64,000 nt of DNA from Flavobacteriaceae bacterium MAR_2009_75. Its GTDB lineage: Bacteria; Bacteroidota; Bacteroidia; Flavobacteriales; Flavobacteriaceae. Of this stretch, positions 62,259-64,000 are shown in pieces; within the stretch, counting starts at the first letter, position 1, and every line of letters begins with the position of its first letter. Location of the stretch: assembly GCA_002813285.1 (NCBI GenBank), contig PHTZ01000001.1, forward strand, positions 4,215,501 to 4,279,500, written 5' to 3'. The translations under genes were made by a program, and so were the position numbers. The notes beneath the pieces were generated by a model. It ran no database searches, was not told the origin of the DNA, and saw nothing but the letters and a program-made list of their open reading frames with translations.

Positions 62259-63311
62259 ATGAAAGAAGTGAAAGCATATGCAGCGTCCTCCAAAGAGGCA
62301 GATTTAGAACCTTTTGATATTGAGAGAAGAAAACCTACTGCTGACGATGTAAAAATAGAGATTCATTATTGCGGTGTTTGCCATAGCGATTTACATCAAG
62401 TACGAAACGATTGGAAAAATTCAGTTTATCCTGTAGTTCCCGGTCACGAAATTATCGGTGAGGTCACAGAGATTGGTGATAACGTAAAAAATTTCAAGGT
62501 AGGTGATATGGTCGGTGTGGGCTGTTTGGTCGATTCTTGTCAAGAATGTAGTGCCTGTAAAGACGATTTGGAACAATTTTGTGAGAACGGAGCAACTTTT
62601 ACTTACAATGGTGAAGACAAACATTTAGGGGGTCATACTTTCGGTGGATATTCTGAAAGCATTGTTGTCGATAAAGAATTCGTGTTGAAAGTGCCAAGTA
62701 ATCTTGATGCCAAAGCAGCAGCACCATTATTGTGTGCAGGTATCACCACCTGGTCTCCTTTGTCACATTGGGGAGTTAAAAAAGGAGATAAAGTCGGAGT
62801 TATCGGTCTTGGCGGCTTGGGGCACATGGGTGTAAAATTTGCACACGCTATGGGCGCTCATACCGTTATGATCACAACTTCACCGAACAAAAGTGAAGAT
62901 GCCAAAGACTTAGGTGCCGATGAGGTTTTGATTTCTAAGGATGAAGAGCAAATGAAGAAGCATGCCAATTCATTCGATTTTCTTTTGAATACTATTCCCG
63001 TAGGTCACGATATGAACCCTTATGTGGGGTTGTTAAAGAGAGATTCGACTATGGTATTGGTAGGTGCTGTTGAACCTTTGGATTCCCTTCACGGTGGAGG
63101 TATTATAACAGGCAGAAAGCGTATCGCAGGCTCGTTGATCGGAGGTATTAAAGAAACTCAAGAAATGCTTGATTTTTGTGGGGAACATAATGTGGTTTCC
63201 GATATTGAAATGATTAATATTCAAGACATCAACGACGCGTATGATAGGTTACAAAAATCGGATGTTAAATACCGTTTTGTAATTGATATGAAGTCTTTGA
63301 AAGAAAGTTAA
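62259..63311 (+). CDS. Zinc-dependent NAD(P) alcohol dehydrogenase (YahK/CAD-like)
   Basis: About 350 residues; ATG 62259 is preferred to TTG 62253. Catalytic zinc ligands: CGVCHSDLHQVRNDW and PGHEIIGEV (His-Glu); structural zinc Cys in VDSCQECSACKDDLEQFC. The NADP site is VGVIGLGGLGHMGVKFAHAM. Typical of the cinnamyl/YahK aldehyde reductase group that reduces many aldehydes with NADPH. It is monocistronic, between two terminators. Its position beside a molybdenum hydroxylase that may act on aldehydes could be a functional link, but only a guess. Confidence 0.93.
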   Translation: MKEVKAYAASSKEADLEPFDIERRKPTADDVKIEIHYCGVCHSDLHQVRNDWKNSVYPVVPGHEIIGEVTEIGDNVKNFKVGDMVGVGCLVDSCQECSACKDDLEQFCENGATFTYNGEDKHLGGHTFGGYSESIVVDKEFVLKVPSNLDAKAAAPLLCAGITTWSPLSHWGVKKGDKVGVIGLGGLGHMGVKFAHAMGAHTVMITTSPNKSEDAKDLGADEVLISKDEEQMKKHANSFDFLLNTIPVGHDMNPYVGLLKRDSTMVLVGAVEPLDSLHGGGIITGRKRIAGSLIGGIKETQEMLDFCGEHNVVSDIEMINIQDINDAYDRLQKSDVKYRFVIDMKSLKES

Positions 63312-63335
63312 TATAGAAATATAAACTGTTGAAGA

Positions 63336-63364
63336 ACCATCCGTTTTTACCGGATGGTTTTTTT
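63336..63364. terminator. Bidirectional terminator after the alcohol dehydrogenase gene
   Basis: Stem AACCATCCG (63336-63344) with CGGATGGTT (63352-63360), loop TTTTTAC, then six T (63359-63364). The downstream gene is convergent. Confidence 0.85.
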
Positions 63365-63370
63365 ATGCAT

Positions 63371-63736
63371 TTATTTTTTCTTTTTCTTACTGCGTGTGGC
63401 TTGAGGGTTGTAATCGAGGCATAACTGAATCCAATACGCTATATCCGTATCAGTGTCAAAGCCTTCTGCATCTACAAAAACAAAACCATTCATTGTTCGC
63501 CCGGTAAAGTTCATTTTTGAACAGTGAGGTCTGGATAAGGCCTTTTCATAGTTTTGTGGTCCAACACGACACATTAACTTTCCATCACCCGTCAACTTAT
63601 CTGATAGTAGGCCAAAACACATTTTATCATCCACCATAAAACAAAGTCCGCCCATCATCTTTTTCTCTTCGAAGTAGACCGATTTTTGTTTTAAGACCTG
63701 TCTTGACCTATCGGCCAAATATTCATCGTAAGCCAT
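63371..63736 (-). CDS. TfoX N-terminal domain protein
   Basis: 121-residue protein with the TfoX_N domain: YLADRSRQVLKQKSVYFEEK, KMMGGLCFMVDDKMCFGLLS, LMCRVGPQNYEKALSRPHC and TMNGFVFVDAEGFDTDTDI. It ends in a poly-basic tail (RSKKKKK). Such stand-alone proteins are common and not shown to be competence regulators. It is 17 bp after the PaiB-like gene in the same direction, so likely co-transcribed. Confidence 0.88.
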   Translation of the reverse strand: MAYDEYLADRSRQVLKQKSVYFEEKKMMGGLCFMVDDKMCFGLLSDKLTGDGKLMCRVGPQNYEKALSRPHCSKMNFTGRTMNGFVFVDAEGFDTDTDIAYWIQLCLDYNPQATRSKKKKK

Positions 63737-63753
63737 ACATGATAGTTAAATGA

Positions 63754-64000
63754 TTAGCGCGATTTCTTCATTTCCTTTGCAATTGCCCTGCTTCCTTTGT
63801 CATCAAGCTCTTCTAGCTCGCTAATAATCTTGGTGTGATCTTGTTCTCTGTTCTGAGAAAGTTTGTACCGAGCCTGAATATCGGTTATTTCAATTTGAAA
63901 ACCTACAACACCCTTAACTTGCTTCAAGGTTCGTTCCGACATGTTTTTTAATGATACAGGCTGTTTTGATGATACTTCATAAGTGTCTACCAATCTATGC
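63754..64000 (-). CDS. PaiB-type FMN-binding protein, 3' part only
   Basis: The C-terminal part of a gene whose start lies beyond the right edge; the frame is open to base 64000. The remaining protein reads HRLVDTYEVSSKQPVSLKNM, LKQVKGVVGFQIEITDIQAR and YKLSQNREQDHTKIISELEE, which match the end of the FMN-binding negative transcriptional regulator PaiB family. About 80 of an expected 200 residues are visible. A TTG at 63993 is not a true start. Confidence 0.75.
   Translation of the reverse strand, partial: HRLVDTYEVSSKQPVSLKNMSERTLKQVKGVVGFQIEITDIQARYKLSQNREQDHTKIISELEELDDKGSRAIAKEMKKSR

Noticed and set aside
1-64000. CRISPR arrays, tRNA or rRNA genes, insertion sequences, prophage
   Set aside because: No regular direct repeats, cloverleaf, rRNA or transposase/integrase motifs were recognised by eye; a tRNA could still be missed without a covariance search.

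Overview
The window looks like chromosomal DNA of a marine, polysaccharide-degrading member of the Bacteroidota, probably family Flavobacteriaceae (Zobellia/Maribacter-like; the genus is a guess). Supporting evidence: a SusC/SusD pair, FGly-type sulfatase, GH28 and GH13 enzymes, LytTR response regulators, PadR-PspC-GIN cassette, DUF4202 and DUF2141 families, Bacteroidota-type promoters (TTTG / TAnnTTTG), moderately AT-rich DNA, and almost no Shine-Dalgarno sequences. No rRNA, tRNA, CRISPR array, insertion sequence or phage gene was recognised.

Region by region. (1) 1-9.5 kb and 18.8-23.8 kb: nitrate/nitrite assimilation. A NarX-like sensor kinase (cut by the left edge), DUF4202, NirD and NirB run leftward. 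The siroheme methyltransferase CobA, nitrate transporter NarK, an outer-membrane porin and a NarL-like regulator run rightward. After an 8-kb interruption come a nitrate reductase fused to a NirB-like diaphorase and a rubredoxin protein built on a metal-ligand-free sulfite-reductase fold. Clusters of TACGTA boxes in 10/21/24/33-bp registers stand before nirB/cobA, narK and the reductase, and one 14-bp palindrome stands before the regulator, so the two halves look like one regulon. (2) 10.2-18.7 kb: carbohydrate block with two GH28 enzymes, a beta-propeller glycosidase-like protein, an Sde182-type protein, a serine hydrolase and a GH13 amylase; it splits the nitrate genes. (3) 23.9-30.8 kb: sugar-type MFS transporter and, divergently, a Gfo/Idh/MocA oxidoreductase, lipoprotein sulfatase, lipoprotein formylglycine-generating enzyme and galactokinase, suggesting use of a sulfated galactan. 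(4) 30.8-34.2 kb: two paralogous LytTR regulators, thioredoxin reductase, a small exported protein. (5) 34.5-41.1 kb: SusC/SusD, then convergent dipeptide epimerase and a KBL-like PLP enzyme. (6) 41.2-46.9 kb: PadR-PspC-GIN envelope cassette and small housekeeping genes. (7) 47.2-53.6 kb: GMC oxidoreductase with its small subunit, amidohydrolase, NUDIX, PBP4-type carboxypeptidase. (8) 53.6-55.6 kb: divergent oxyR/dps and DUF2141. (9) 55.8-62.1 kb: a Cox-type molybdenum hydroxylase cluster (MoxR, VWA, CoxG, CoxS, CoxL, CoxM) whose large subunit carries the form II loop AYRGAGR, so it should not be assumed to be a true CO dehydrogenase. (10) 62.2-64 kb: zinc alcohol dehydrogenase, TfoX-like protein, 3' end of a PaiB-like gene.

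Three genes are broken as read: cobA (in-frame TAG), the sulfatase (one base missing in a G run) and coxS (one extra base in an A run). The two homopolymer indels are what sequencing error produces; the cobA stop is a substitution. All three should be verified before any biological interpretation. The most distinctive points are the helically phased TACGTA regulon, the degenerate siroheme-reductase/rubredoxin protein beside the nitrate reductase, and the exported sulfatase-maturase pair.
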